20,851 nt of DNA from Actinomycetota bacterium (GTDB taxonomy: Bacteria > Actinomycetota > Acidimicrobiia > Acidimicrobiales > AC-25). The number at the start of each line of letters is the position of its first letter. The first letter of the stretch is position 1. Below the pieces are notes generated by a model, which searched no databases, was not told where the DNA came from, and saw nothing but the letters and a program-made list of their open reading frames with translations. Shown one piece after another: positions 6,962 to 13,401 of this stretch. The position numbers were made by a program, and so were the translations under genes. The stretch covers positions 1-20,851 of the forward strand of contig VAXF01000044.1 of the NCBI GenBank assembly GCA_005888395.1. The letters run 5' to 3'.

Positions 6962-7656
6962 CCGACGTCGCCGCGAATCTCGCGGTGGTGCGCGAGCGGA
7001 TCGCACGTGCCGGCGGAGATGTCGGACGCATCACCGTCGTTGCGGTGACGAAGGGCTTCGGGCCCGAAGCGGTGCGCGACGCGCTCGCGGCCGGCCTCGT
7101 CGACGTGGGCGAGAACTACGCGCAGCAGTTGCGGGCCAAGGCGACGGCGATCGCTGAGGCCCGCCCGTGGGGGCGGGTCGGGGAGGACGAGGCGGACGTG
7201 CGGTGGCACCTGTTGGGGCGCGTGCAGCGCAACAAGGTGCGGAGCGTCGCGCCGCTGGTGCACTTGTGGCAGGGCGTCGACCGGCCCGCGGCCGGGAGCG
7301 AGATCGCGGGGCGTTCGCCTGGGGCACACGTGCTCGTGCAGGTGAACCTCACCGGGGAGCCGCAGAAGGCCGGCTGCCGGTTCGAGGAGGCGCCGGGTGT
7401 CGCCGAGGAGCTGCGCGACTCAGGGCTCGACGTGCGCGGTCTCATGGGGATCGGGCCCGCGGGTCCTCCCGAGGATGCCCGCGGCGGGTTCCGGCGGCTG
7501 CGGGAGCTGGCCGACCGGCTCGGGCTGGGCGAGGTGTCGATGGGCATGAGTGACGACCTCGAGGTGGCTGTGCAGGAGGGGAGCACCATGGTGCGCATCG
7601 GCCGCGCGCTCTTCGGTCCACGACCTGACCCCGCCCGAGTGCAAGGATTACAGTGA
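6952..7656 (+). CDS. YggS family pyridoxal phosphate homeostasis protein
   Basis: YggS/PLPBP proteins bind PLP on a single TIM-barrel domain and keep B6 vitamers and amino acids balanced. They have no known catalytic reaction. From GTG 6952 the product has 234 residues. The PLP lysine is Lys34 in VVAVTKGFG. It is followed by GENYAQQL, the family signature WHLLGRVQRNK, VLVQVNLTGEPQKAG, GLMGIGP, and SMGMSDDLEVAVQEGSTMVRIGRALFG. This start was chosen because it gives a normal N-terminus (DVAANLAVVRERI) and overlaps the restored pgeF stop by ten bases. The frame is open further upstream but only over pgeF. The pgeF-yggS-sepF order is standard in actinobacteria. Confidence 0.93.
   Translation: MAVADVAANLAVVRERIARAGGDVGRITVVAVTKGFGPEAVRDALAAGLVDVGENYAQQLRAKATAIAEARPWGRVGEDEADVRWHLLGRVQRNKVRSVAPLVHLWQGVDRPAAGSEIAGRSPGAHVLVQVNLTGEPQKAGCRFEEAPGVAEELRDSGLDVRGLMGIGPAGPPEDARGGFRRLRELADRLGLGEVSMGMSDDLEVAVQEGSTMVRIGRALFGPRPDPARVQGLQ
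7625..7654 (+). promoter_or_regulatory. Possible sepF promoter
   Basis: CTGACC (7625-7630), an 18-bp spacer and TACAGT (7649-7654) lie at the end of yggS. A start near 7661 would leave about 73 bases before the sepF ATG. The -35 is a partial match, so this is tentative. Confidence 0.35.
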
Positions 7657-7733
7657 CGTGTGCACGTCCGGCGTTCGCGTGAAGGCGATCGCTGTCGGGT
7701 TCGAGGGGTCGAAGACGGCTCGGGAGTGACGGC

Positions 7734-8252
7734 ATGGCATCCATGTGGCGACGGGCGATGGTGTACCTCGGCCTCGTCGACGACGAGGAGTACGAGGAGT
7801 ACGACGGCATGGGCGACGAGTCGATGCCGTCTGGGTACGCCCGCCGCGGTGGCGCGCCATCGGGTTTCGAGCCCGAGGCGACATCGGGCGGCGTCCGCAC
7901 GATCCCTCGTGAGCCCGAGCCGGGCGTCACACTGCAGCCCCGCCCGGCGGTGGTGCGGCCGATCACGCCGGTACAGAGCGCACGCGTGCACGTCGTGGCT
8001 CCCGTCAGCTTCAACGACGCCCAGGAGATCGGCGACAAGCTGAAGGTGTCGCAGCCCGTGATCGTCAACCTTCAGAACGTCGACCGCGATCTCGCCCGCC
8101 GGATCATCGACTTCTCGAGCGGGCTCGCCTACGGGCTCGGCGGCCAGATGGACCGCGTCGCCGACCAGGTCTTCCTCTTGACGCCGTCCAACGTCGAAGT
8201 GTCGGCGGAGGAGAAGCGGCGGCTCCAAGAGCGCGGCCTGTATCGCGCCTGA
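7734..8252 (+). CDS. sepF: Cell division protein SepF
   Basis: SepF binds the FtsZ C-terminal peptide and tethers the ring to the membrane through an N-terminal amphipathic helix. It takes this role in actinobacteria, which lack FtsA. The 172-residue product starts with the short helix ASMWRRAMVYLGLVDDEE, followed by a disordered acidic and Pro-rich linker (residues about 20-80). The SepF fold follows with VHVVAPVSFNDAQEIGDKLK, PVIVNLQNVDRDLARRIIDF, SGLAYGLGGQMDRVADQVFL and LTPSNVEVS. Its ATG follows a GGGAGTGA ribosome site. A second in-frame ATG at 7743 would also keep the helix. A 77-base spacer separates it from yggS, and yggT starts three bases after its stop. Confidence 0.96.
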   Translation: MASMWRRAMVYLGLVDDEEYEEYDGMGDESMPSGYARRGGAPSGFEPEATSGGVRTIPREPEPGVTLQPRPAVVRPITPVQSARVHVVAPVSFNDAQEIGDKLKVSQPVIVNLQNVDRDLARRIIDFSSGLAYGLGGQMDRVADQVFLLTPSNVEVSAEEKRRLQERGLYRA

Positions 8253-8255
8253 GGC

Positions 8256-8498
8256 GTGGCCCTCGTCCGAGATCTTCTCAACCTGTACTTGATCGTGGTT
8301 TTCGGCAGGGTCGTGCTGAGTTGGTTCCCGATCTCGCCCGGCTCGGCGATGGCGGGTGTCTACGGCTTCCTGTACCAGATCACCGAGCCGGTGCTCGGGC
8401 CGATACGCAGGATCCTGCCGCCGCTGGGCGGGTTCGACCTCTCGCCCCTTGTCCTCATCATCCTGATCCAGGTGGTTTCCAGCTCGCTCGGCCGCTGA
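8256..8498 (+). CDS. YggT family membrane protein
   Basis: This is a small integral membrane protein of 80 residues. It has a first hydrophobic helix (LYLIVVFGRVVLSWFPI), the characteristic YQITEPVLGPIRRILPPLGGFDLSPL segment of the YggT family, split here around a conserved Pro-rich turn, and a second helix (VLIILIQVVSS). The family is linked to division and envelope work by its place beside sepF and divIVA in many Gram-positive bacteria, but its exact role is not established. GTG 8256 lies three bases after the sepF stop, so translation is probably coupled. Many relatives have two YggT repeats, and this one has a single copy. Confidence 0.9.
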   Translation: MALVRDLLNLYLIVVFGRVVLSWFPISPGSAMAGVYGFLYQITEPVLGPIRRILPPLGGFDLSPLVLIILIQVVSSSLGR

Positions 8499-8526
8499 CA
8501 TCCGCTTCTCGACGCACTCGCGTCGC

Positions 8527-8532
8527 TAGCAT
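8527..8532 (+). promoter_or_regulatory. -10 element for a probable leaderless divIVA transcript
   Basis: TAGCAT lies six bases before GTG 8539 (nine before ATG 8542). That spacing would put transcription start at or next to the start codon, and no Shine-Dalgarno is present. No clear -35 is visible. Confidence 0.4.
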
Positions 8533-8538
8533 CGCTTC

Positions 8539-8985
8539 GTGATGGACGTCTCTCCTCAGTACGTGCGCGAGGTCGTGTTCGAGGAACAGTGGCGTGGTTA
8601 CAAGCAGTCGCAGGTCGACGAGTTCCTCGACCGCGTGGCCGAGGGCATCGAGCAGCTCCACCAGCGGTTGCGCGAGGCCACCGAGCGGGCGGTCCGTGCC
8701 GAGCAGCGGGTCGCCGAGCATGACGAGGCAGGCGAGGCGGCGCGGCAGTCGCTCGCGACCGCCGAGCAGGCGGCGCGCGCGATGGCCGAGGTGGCGGCGG
8801 AGGCCGAGAAGGTCGCCGAGGCACAGCGACGGTTGCAGGAGGGCTTCGGCGATCTGGAGGTGGCGCGGGACCGGCTCCAGCAACAGATCGCGACGGTGGA
8901 CGCGAGCGCGGCATCGACTGCGGGCACCGTCGGTTCGAGGGTCGAGACGGGGTCCCCGGCGCAGGTGCGGCGGCGACGCCTCTGA
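8539..8985 (+). CDS. divIVA: DivIVA domain protein (Wag31-like)
   Basis: DivIVA proteins sense curved membrane and organise polar growth or septal placement in actinobacteria. The product is 148 residues from GTG 8539, or 147 from ATG 8542. The N-terminal DivIVA segment VREVVFEEQWRGYKQSQVDE plus FLDRVAEG carries the conserved RGY and DEFLD motifs. A long coiled coil rich in Ala, Glu and Arg follows at about residues 35-130, with a short basic tail ending RRRRL. It is shorter than mycobacterial Wag31 and lacks a long middle insertion. Position after sepF-yggT is the classic location. Whether it drives polar growth here cannot be read from sequence. Confidence 0.9.
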   Translation: MMDVSPQYVREVVFEEQWRGYKQSQVDEFLDRVAEGIEQLHQRLREATERAVRAEQRVAEHDEAGEAARQSLATAEQAARAMAEVAAEAEKVAEAQRRLQEGFGDLEVARDRLQQQIATVDASAASTAGTVGSRVETGSPAQVRRRRL

Positions 8986-9019
8986 CGTTCGAGGTGGTGG
9001 ACGCGCCGCTCCTTCGGCA

Positions 9020-9053
9020 TAGGATGCGCGGTCCCCAATCGCAGACAGGGAGG
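9020..9053 (+). promoter_or_regulatory. Putative -10 and Shine-Dalgarno for the H1-tailed membrane protein
   Basis: TAGGAT at 9020-9025, possibly with TGGACG at 8998-9003 as a weak -35, precedes the strong ribosome site GGGAGG at 9048-9053. That site is eight bases before GTG 9062 and decides the start. The in-between ATG at 9054 is in another frame. Confidence 0.45.
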
Positions 9054-9061
9054 ATGACCCG

Positions 9062-9955
9062 GTGGTCCTGCTGAGCTTCCTGCTCGTGCTTGCTGCCGCA
9101 GTGACCCTCGTCATCGGGCTCCTGAACTCCGGGCTCGGTCTCATCTACGTCTCCATCGCGTGCAGCCTCGGCGCGGGAGTCGTGCTCGCCCTCGCGGTGC
9201 TCCGGGCCCGTCCCCAGCCCGTGGTCGCGACGGCTGGCGGTCCCGCGCCCGAGCCGATGCGCGCCCCCGAGCCGGCGCGCGCCAGCGCCGGAGGAATGGC
9301 GCGCAGCGGGGTAGCGGTGCTCGAGCGCGAGGAGCCGACCACCGCTGTCGATGCGCTCGAGGACGAGTCGTTCGACGACGACGAGGCCGAGAGCGACGAC
9401 GAGGGCGACGGCGGCGAGTGGGGAGTCGACGACGAGTGGGGCGGCGAGGGTGAGCTCATCTTCCCGATCGCCGACTACGACGAGCTCACCGCGTCGGAGA
9501 TCTCACCGCTGCTCCCCGAGCTCGACCCCGACGAGCTCGAGTTGGTGCGCGAGCGCGAGCTCGAGGGCAGATCACGCGCCGCCATCCTGAACCGCATCGA
9601 CCAGTTGCTCGGTGAGCTCGCGCCGCCGAAGCGCGCTCCCGCGAAGAAGGCAACTGGCGCCAAGAAGACCGCGGCCAAGAAGACCGCGGCGAAGAAGGCC
9701 GCGGCGAAGAAGGCCGCGCCGGCCAAGAAGGCGGCTCCCGCGCAGAAGACCGCGGCCAAGAAGGCGGCTCCCGCGCAGAAGACCGCGGCCAAGAAGGCGG
9801 CTCCTGCCAAGAAGGCGGCTCCTGCCAAGAAGGCGGCTCCCGCGCGGAAGACCGCGGCCAAGAAGGCGGACGCCAAGAAGGCTGACGCCAAGAAGGCGGA
9901 CGCCAAGAAGGCGGCGCCGGCGAAGGCCGCCGGCAAGACGGCGAAGAAGCGCTAG
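9062..9955 (+). CDS. Two-helix membrane protein with acidic linker and histone-H1-like Lys/Ala tail; function unknown
   Basis: The function is not known. The 297-residue product starts with two membrane helices (about 2-22 and 26-48), then a Pro/Ala linker. A strongly acidic stretch (88-132) precedes a compact helical segment (132-186) reading FPIADYDELTASEISPLLPE and continuing to RAAILNRIDQLLGEL. This segment resembles short PIxxYDxL domains common in actinobacterial membrane proteins. From about 190 to the end it is nearly all Lys, Ala and Pro in AAKKAAPAKK-type repeats, like bacterial histone H1-like tails that bind DNA. With both helices near the N-terminus, the tail is probably cytoplasmic, so the protein could tether DNA to the membrane. 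It follows divIVA by 76 bases. Its stop shares CTAG with the convergent ileS stop. Confidence 0.85.
   Translation: MVLLSFLLVLAAAVTLVIGLLNSGLGLIYVSIACSLGAGVVLALAVLRARPQPVVATAGGPAPEPMRAPEPARASAGGMARSGVAVLEREEPTTAVDALEDESFDDDEAESDDEGDGGEWGVDDEWGGEGELIFPIADYDELTASEISPLLPELDPDELELVRERELEGRSRAAILNRIDQLLGELAPPKRAPAKKATGAKKTAAKKTAAKKAAAKKAAPAKKAAPAQKTAAKKAAPAQKTAAKKAAPAKKAAPAKKAAPARKTAAKKADAKKADAKKADAKKAAPAKAAGKTAKKR
9650..9952 (+). repeat. Lys/Ala-rich coding repeats, including a perfect 33-bp tandem pair
   Basis: This low-complexity coding repeat encodes the H1-like tail. The unit encoding AKKAAPAQKTA occurs as two perfect 33-bp copies at 9722-9754 and 9755-9787, with shorter AAPAKK and KKAD repeats after it. 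Such tracts change length easily and are prone to assembly collapse. Confidence 0.9.
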
Positions 9956-9958
9956 CGC
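9949..9958. other. Convergent stop codons sharing a CTAG palindrome
   Basis: The plus-strand gene ends with TAG at 9953-9955 and ileS ends with TAG read from 9954-9952, so both stops share CTAG. The surrounding ten bases GCGCTAGCGC are a perfect palindrome. There is no room for a terminator between the two genes. Confidence 0.9.
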
Positions 9959-12951
9959 CCTTCTGACGACAGCTCGAGGGCGACGGCCACCGATTCGCCG
10001 TCGACGTCGAGCCGGTGGTCGCCACCGGCCCCGCGGTCGAGGGCCACCGCCAGGACCTCACTCGCGATCCAGTCGCCGTGTGCGGCGTTGAGACCCCGCA
10101 CGAGCTCGCGGGCGACGCCTTCGAGGCGAAGGTCCTCGTCGAGGTCGAGGTCGAGGGCGACGGCCCACGATCCCTCGTGGGTGATCGCGAAGTCCTCGTG
10201 CTGGTGGGCGCGCACCTCGACGTCGTCGGGGCCGAGCCGCTCGCCGGCGACCTCCACGTGGCCGTGCTCGGTCAAGGCCCTTCTGACGGCCGACCCGTCG
10301 GCCTCCGCCAGCGCCTGCTTCACCTCGTCGACCCGACGTCCGAGGCGGGGGCCGAGAGTGCGGAAGTTGGGGACGACCGTCCACGTCAGCAGGCCGGCGA
10401 GGCTCTCGACGTCCTCGAGCTCCTTCACGTTGAGCTCGTCTGCCACCTCGCGACGTATCGCATCGGAGAGCTCGACGCCCGGGTGCAGCAGCAATGCCCG
10501 CCGCAACGGCTGGCGCACCCTCACCTTCGCGTCGGTGCGGGCCGCGCGCCCGAGGGCAACGAGGCGGCGGGCCGCGTCGACTTCGGCCGCGAGCGCGGGG
10601 TCGCGGCGGCCGGTCGAGAGGGGCCAGTCGCACAGGTGCACCGACGCGTCGCCCGTGAGCCGGGAGTGGATGTCGTCCGCGAGGAACGGGCAGAACGGTG
10701 CCAGCAGGCGGGCCGTGGCGACCAACGCGTGGTGCAGCACGGCGTAGACGGACTGATCGCTCGCCTGCCAGAACCGGCGCCTCGACCGGCGCACGTACCA
10801 GTTCGACAGGTCGTCGACGAACGTGGCGAGTCGTGTGGCAGCCGTCAACGCGTCGAAGTCGTCGAGCCCGGCGCCGACGACGGCGATGGTGTCGTCGAGC
10901 TCGCCGAGGAGCCAGCGGTCGAGGACGTGGGTGGCTTCCACCTCGGTCGAGATCTCGTCGGTCGGCGGCGACCAACCGTCCGCGTCGGCGTAGGTCGCGA
11001 AGAACGCCAGAACGTTCCAGAGTGTGAGCAGCGTCTTGCGCGTCGCCTCGCGGATGCCATCCTCGGACACACGCCGGCTCGTCCACGGGGAGCCGGCCGA
11101 GAAGAAGTACCAACGCAACGCGTCGGACCCGTGCTCGCCGAAGATCTGCCAGGGGTCGATGACGTTTCCCGTCGACTTCGACATCTTCTTGCCGGCGGCG
11201 TCGACGACAAGGTCGAGGCACACGACGTTGCGGTACGGCGTCTCGCCGAACACGAGCGTGTTGACGGCGAGCAGCGAGTAGAACCACCCCCTCGTTTGGT
11301 CGATCGCCTCGCAGATGAAGTCGGCGGGGAAGGCCGACTCGAACGCGGTGCGGTCGCCGAACGGGTGATGGTGCTGGGCCGACGGCATCGACCCCGAGTC
11401 GAACCACGCGTCGAGCACCGGGAGCTGGCGCCGGGTGGTGCCGCCGCACCGCGGGCACGGGAACGTGACCTCGTCGACGAACGGGCGGTGAAGGTCGAGG
11501 TCGGACAGGTCGGCCTCCGCCAGCGACGAGAGCTCGGCCACCGAGCCCACGCACGTGTCGTGGCCGTCGGCGCAGCGCCATACCGGCAGCGGTGTGCCCC
11601 AGTAGCGATCGCGTGACAGGGCCCAGTCGACGTTGTTCTCGAGCCAGTCGCCGAAGCGGCCGTATTTGATGTGCTCGGGATGCCAGCCGATGCGCTCGTT
11701 CTGCGCGAGGAGGTCTGCCTTGCGCTCGGACGTGCGGATGAACCACGAGGTCTTCGCCCAGTAGATGAGGGGCGTGTCGCACCGCCAGCAGTGCGGGTAG
11801 GCGTGGGTGTAGGGCTCTTCGCGGACGAGCACGCCGCGGGCGTCGAGGTCGTCGACGATGTCGCGGTCGGCGTCCTTCACGAACCGTCCCTGCCAGGGCG
11901 CCACGTGGTGGTCGAAGGCGCCGTCGCCGTCGACCGGGTTGAGCACCGGAAGCCCTTCGGCCCGGGCGACCTCCATGTCGTCGGCGCCGAACGCCGGCGC
12001 CAGGTGGACCAGCCCGGTGCCCTCGTCGGTGCTCACGAAGTCGGCGGCGACGACCCGCTGCGCGTCATCGGCGATGGGGAGGAAGTCGAACGGCCGCTGG
12101 TAGCGCCAACCGAGCAGGTCGCGTCCGGTGAACCGGGCGACGACGTCGGCGTCGTCGGGCGCGAGCGCGGCGGCCACGATCAGGTCGCGCCCGCCTTCGG
12201 GGTCGCGCACTTCGACGTACTCGATGTCGGGCCCGGCGGCGACGGCGACGTTGGAGATCAGCGTCCAGGGCGTCGTCGTCCACACGAGGAGGTCGGCATC
12301 GCGGTCACGGAGCGGGAAGCGCACGTACACGGAGGGATCGGTGATGTCGTGGTAGGCGCCGGGCTGTCCGAGCTCGTGCGACGAGAGGGCGGTGCCGCAG
12401 CGCGCGCAGTAGGGCGTGACCCTGTGGCCCTCGTACAGCAGTCCCTGGTCCCACAGCTGGCGCAGCAACCACCAGACCGACTCGATGTAGTCGTTCGAGA
12501 GTGTCCAGTAGGCATCGCGCGTGTCGATGCCGACGGCGGCGCGTTCCGTGACTGCGGCGAAGTCCTCGACGTAACGCTGGACCGACTCCCGGCAGCGGCG
12601 GTTGAAGTTCTCGACGCCGTAGGCCTCGATCTCGTGCTTCGACCGGATGCCGAGCTCCTTCTCCACCTCGATCTCGACGGGGAGCCCGTGGCAGTCCCAG
12701 CCGCCCTTCCTCGGGACGTCGTGCCCGCGCATCGTCTGGAACCGGATGAACAGGTCCTTGAACACCCGGGCCCACACATGGTGGAGGCCCGGCTGCCCGT
12801 TCGCCGTGGGGGGACCCTCGTAGAAGATCCAGGGCTCGGCACCCTTCCGGAGCCGCCGCACCTGGCCGAAGAGATCGGTTTCGCGCCATCGCTCCAGCGC
12901 GTCACGTTCCAGCGCGACGAGGTCGAGGGGTGCGACGGGGCCGAGGGGCAC
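9952..12951 (-). CDS. ileS: Isoleucyl-tRNA synthetase, IleRS2-like, with altered HIGH motif (GLHH)
   Basis: IleRS charges tRNA-Ile and edits Val. The 999-residue product has the class I catalytic domain with GWDCHGLPVEIEVEKELGI, the CP1 editing domain (WTTTPWTLISN, then GTGLVHLAPAFGADD), and KMSKS at residues 589-593. An anticodon-binding region and Cys pairs that probably bind zinc (CARC, CWRC, CPRC) are also present. The catalytic signature normally reads HxGH but here is GLHH (residues 55-58, bases 12778-12789) within PPTANGQPGLHHVWAR, so first and third residues are swapped. I recall such GxHH enzymes from IleRS2 and that they are linked to very strong mupirocin resistance. The GTG start at 12951 lies seven bases downstream of a TACTCT -10, suggesting a leaderless mRNA. 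No T-box leader fits there. The gene is inverted relative to all its neighbours except the Rrf2 regulator. Confidence 0.96.
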   Translation of the reverse strand: MPLGPVAPLDLVALERDALERWRETDLFGQVRRLRKGAEPWIFYEGPPTANGQPGLHHVWARVFKDLFIRFQTMRGHDVPRKGGWDCHGLPVEIEVEKELGIRSKHEIEAYGVENFNRRCRESVQRYVEDFAAVTERAAVGIDTRDAYWTLSNDYIESVWWLLRQLWDQGLLYEGHRVTPYCARCGTALSSHELGQPGAYHDITDPSVYVRFPLRDRDADLLVWTTTPWTLISNVAVAAGPDIEYVEVRDPEGGRDLIVAAALAPDDADVVARFTGRDLLGWRYQRPFDFLPIADDAQRVVAADFVSTDEGTGLVHLAPAFGADDMEVARAEGLPVLNPVDGDGAFDHHVAPWQGRFVKDADRDIVDDLDARGVLVREEPYTHAYPHCWRCDTPLIYWAKTSWFIRTSERKADLLAQNERIGWHPEHIKYGRFGDWLENNVDWALSRDRYWGTPLPVWRCADGHDTCVGSVAELSSLAEADLSDLDLHRPFVDEVTFPCPRCGGTTRRQLPVLDAWFDSGSMPSAQHHHPFGDRTAFESAFPADFICEAIDQTRGWFYSLLAVNTLVFGETPYRNVVCLDLVVDAAGKKMSKSTGNVIDPWQIFGEHGSDALRWYFFSAGSPWTSRRVSEDGIREATRKTLLTLWNVLAFFATYADADGWSPPTDEISTEVEATHVLDRWLLGELDDTIAVVGAGLDDFDALTAATRLATFVDDLSNWYVRRSRRRFWQASDQSVYAVLHHALVATARLLAPFCPFLADDIHSRLTGDASVHLCDWPLSTGRRDPALAAEVDAARRLVALGRAARTDAKVRVRQPLRRALLLHPGVELSDAIRREVADELNVKELEDVESLAGLLTWTVVPNFRTLGPRLGRRVDEVKQALAEADGSAVRRALTEHGHVEVAGERLGPDDVEVRAHQHEDFAITHEGSWAVALDLDLDEDLRLEGVARELVRGLNAAHGDWIASEVLAVALDRGAGGDHRLDVDGESVAVALELSSEGR

Positions 12952-12957
12952 GAGACG

Positions 12958-12964
12958 TAGAGTA
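12958..12964. promoter_or_regulatory. Shared symmetric -10 element (TAGAGTA) for divergent ileS and DUF167 gene
   Basis: On the plus strand TAGAGT (12958-12963) is eight bases before GTG 12972. On the minus strand TACTCT (12964-12959) is seven bases before the ileS GTG at 12951. Both transcripts would be leaderless and start from opposite edges of one seven-base TANNNTA box. Neither gene has a Shine-Dalgarno. The -35 boxes are weak. Confidence 0.6.
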
Positions 12965-12971
12965 CGCGGCA

Positions 12972-13343
12972 GTGGTCGATGACCTGTTCGACATAAGCGC
13001 GCGCGACGCAGGCGAGGAGGGCACCGCGACGATCGTGTTGCGCGTGCACGCGCAGCCTGGTGCGGGACGCACGGCGGTGGTCGGCAGGCACGGTGACTCG
13101 CTGAAGGTGAGGGTGGCCGCGCCGCCGCAGGGTGGCCGCGCCAACGAGGCGCTCACGCGACTGCTGGCCGAGACGTTCGGGCTGCGCAACGACCAGGTCT
13201 CCCTCAGCGGCGGCGCGTCGAGCCGGCTCAAGCGCTTTCAGCTCGCAGGAGTCGACCTCGACGACTTCCGCCGCCTGCTGGAGCGTTCGCTCGAGCCGGG
13301 TGGGGCGGGCGCGGGTCCCCAAGCGCGCCTCAGCCCGCACTGA
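12972..13343 (+). CDS. DUF167 (YggU) family protein
   Basis: This is a small conserved protein of the DUF167/YggU family, whose role is not known. The family pattern is clear: VLRVHAQPGAGRTAVVGRHG, then DSLKVRVAAPPQGGRANEAL, then GLRNDQVSLSGGASSRLKRF. The chosen start is GTG 12972 (123 residues), giving VVDDLFDISARDAGEE before the first strand. The frame is open to 12930, but that would place the start inside ileS and upstream of the -10 element. It lies head to head with ileS, 20 bases between start codons, and is followed by the DksA-like gene after a 58-base gap. Confidence 0.85.
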   Translation: MVDDLFDISARDAGEEGTATIVLRVHAQPGAGRTAVVGRHGDSLKVRVAAPPQGGRANEALTRLLAETFGLRNDQVSLSGGASSRLKRFQLAGVDLDDFRRLLERSLEPGGAGAGPQARLSPH

Positions 13344-13361
13344 TCCGTCCCGGAGCGGGTG

Positions 13362-13393
13362 TAAAGTCCGCCACCCCTTGCGGCCCCAGGAGG
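13362..13393 (+). promoter_or_regulatory. Putative promoter -10 and ribosome site of the DksA/TraR-like gene
   Basis: TAAAGT at 13362-13367 is a good -10, with CTGATC at 13340-13345 as a weak -35 (16-bp spacer). AGGAGG at 13388-13393 sits eight bases before ATG 13402 and fixes the start. Confidence 0.5.
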
Positions 13394-13401
13394 CCGAGAC
13401 G

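Noticed and set aside
10015..11616. 533-codon plus-strand open frame inside ileS, with others antisense to murC and murB
   Set aside because: These are shadows of well-supported genes and show no family resemblance or ribosome sites.
12951..13050. T-box riboswitch expected before actinobacterial ileS
   Set aside because: The region upstream of ileS is the divergent DUF167 gene, and a -10 lies seven bases from the start codon, leaving no leader for a T-box.
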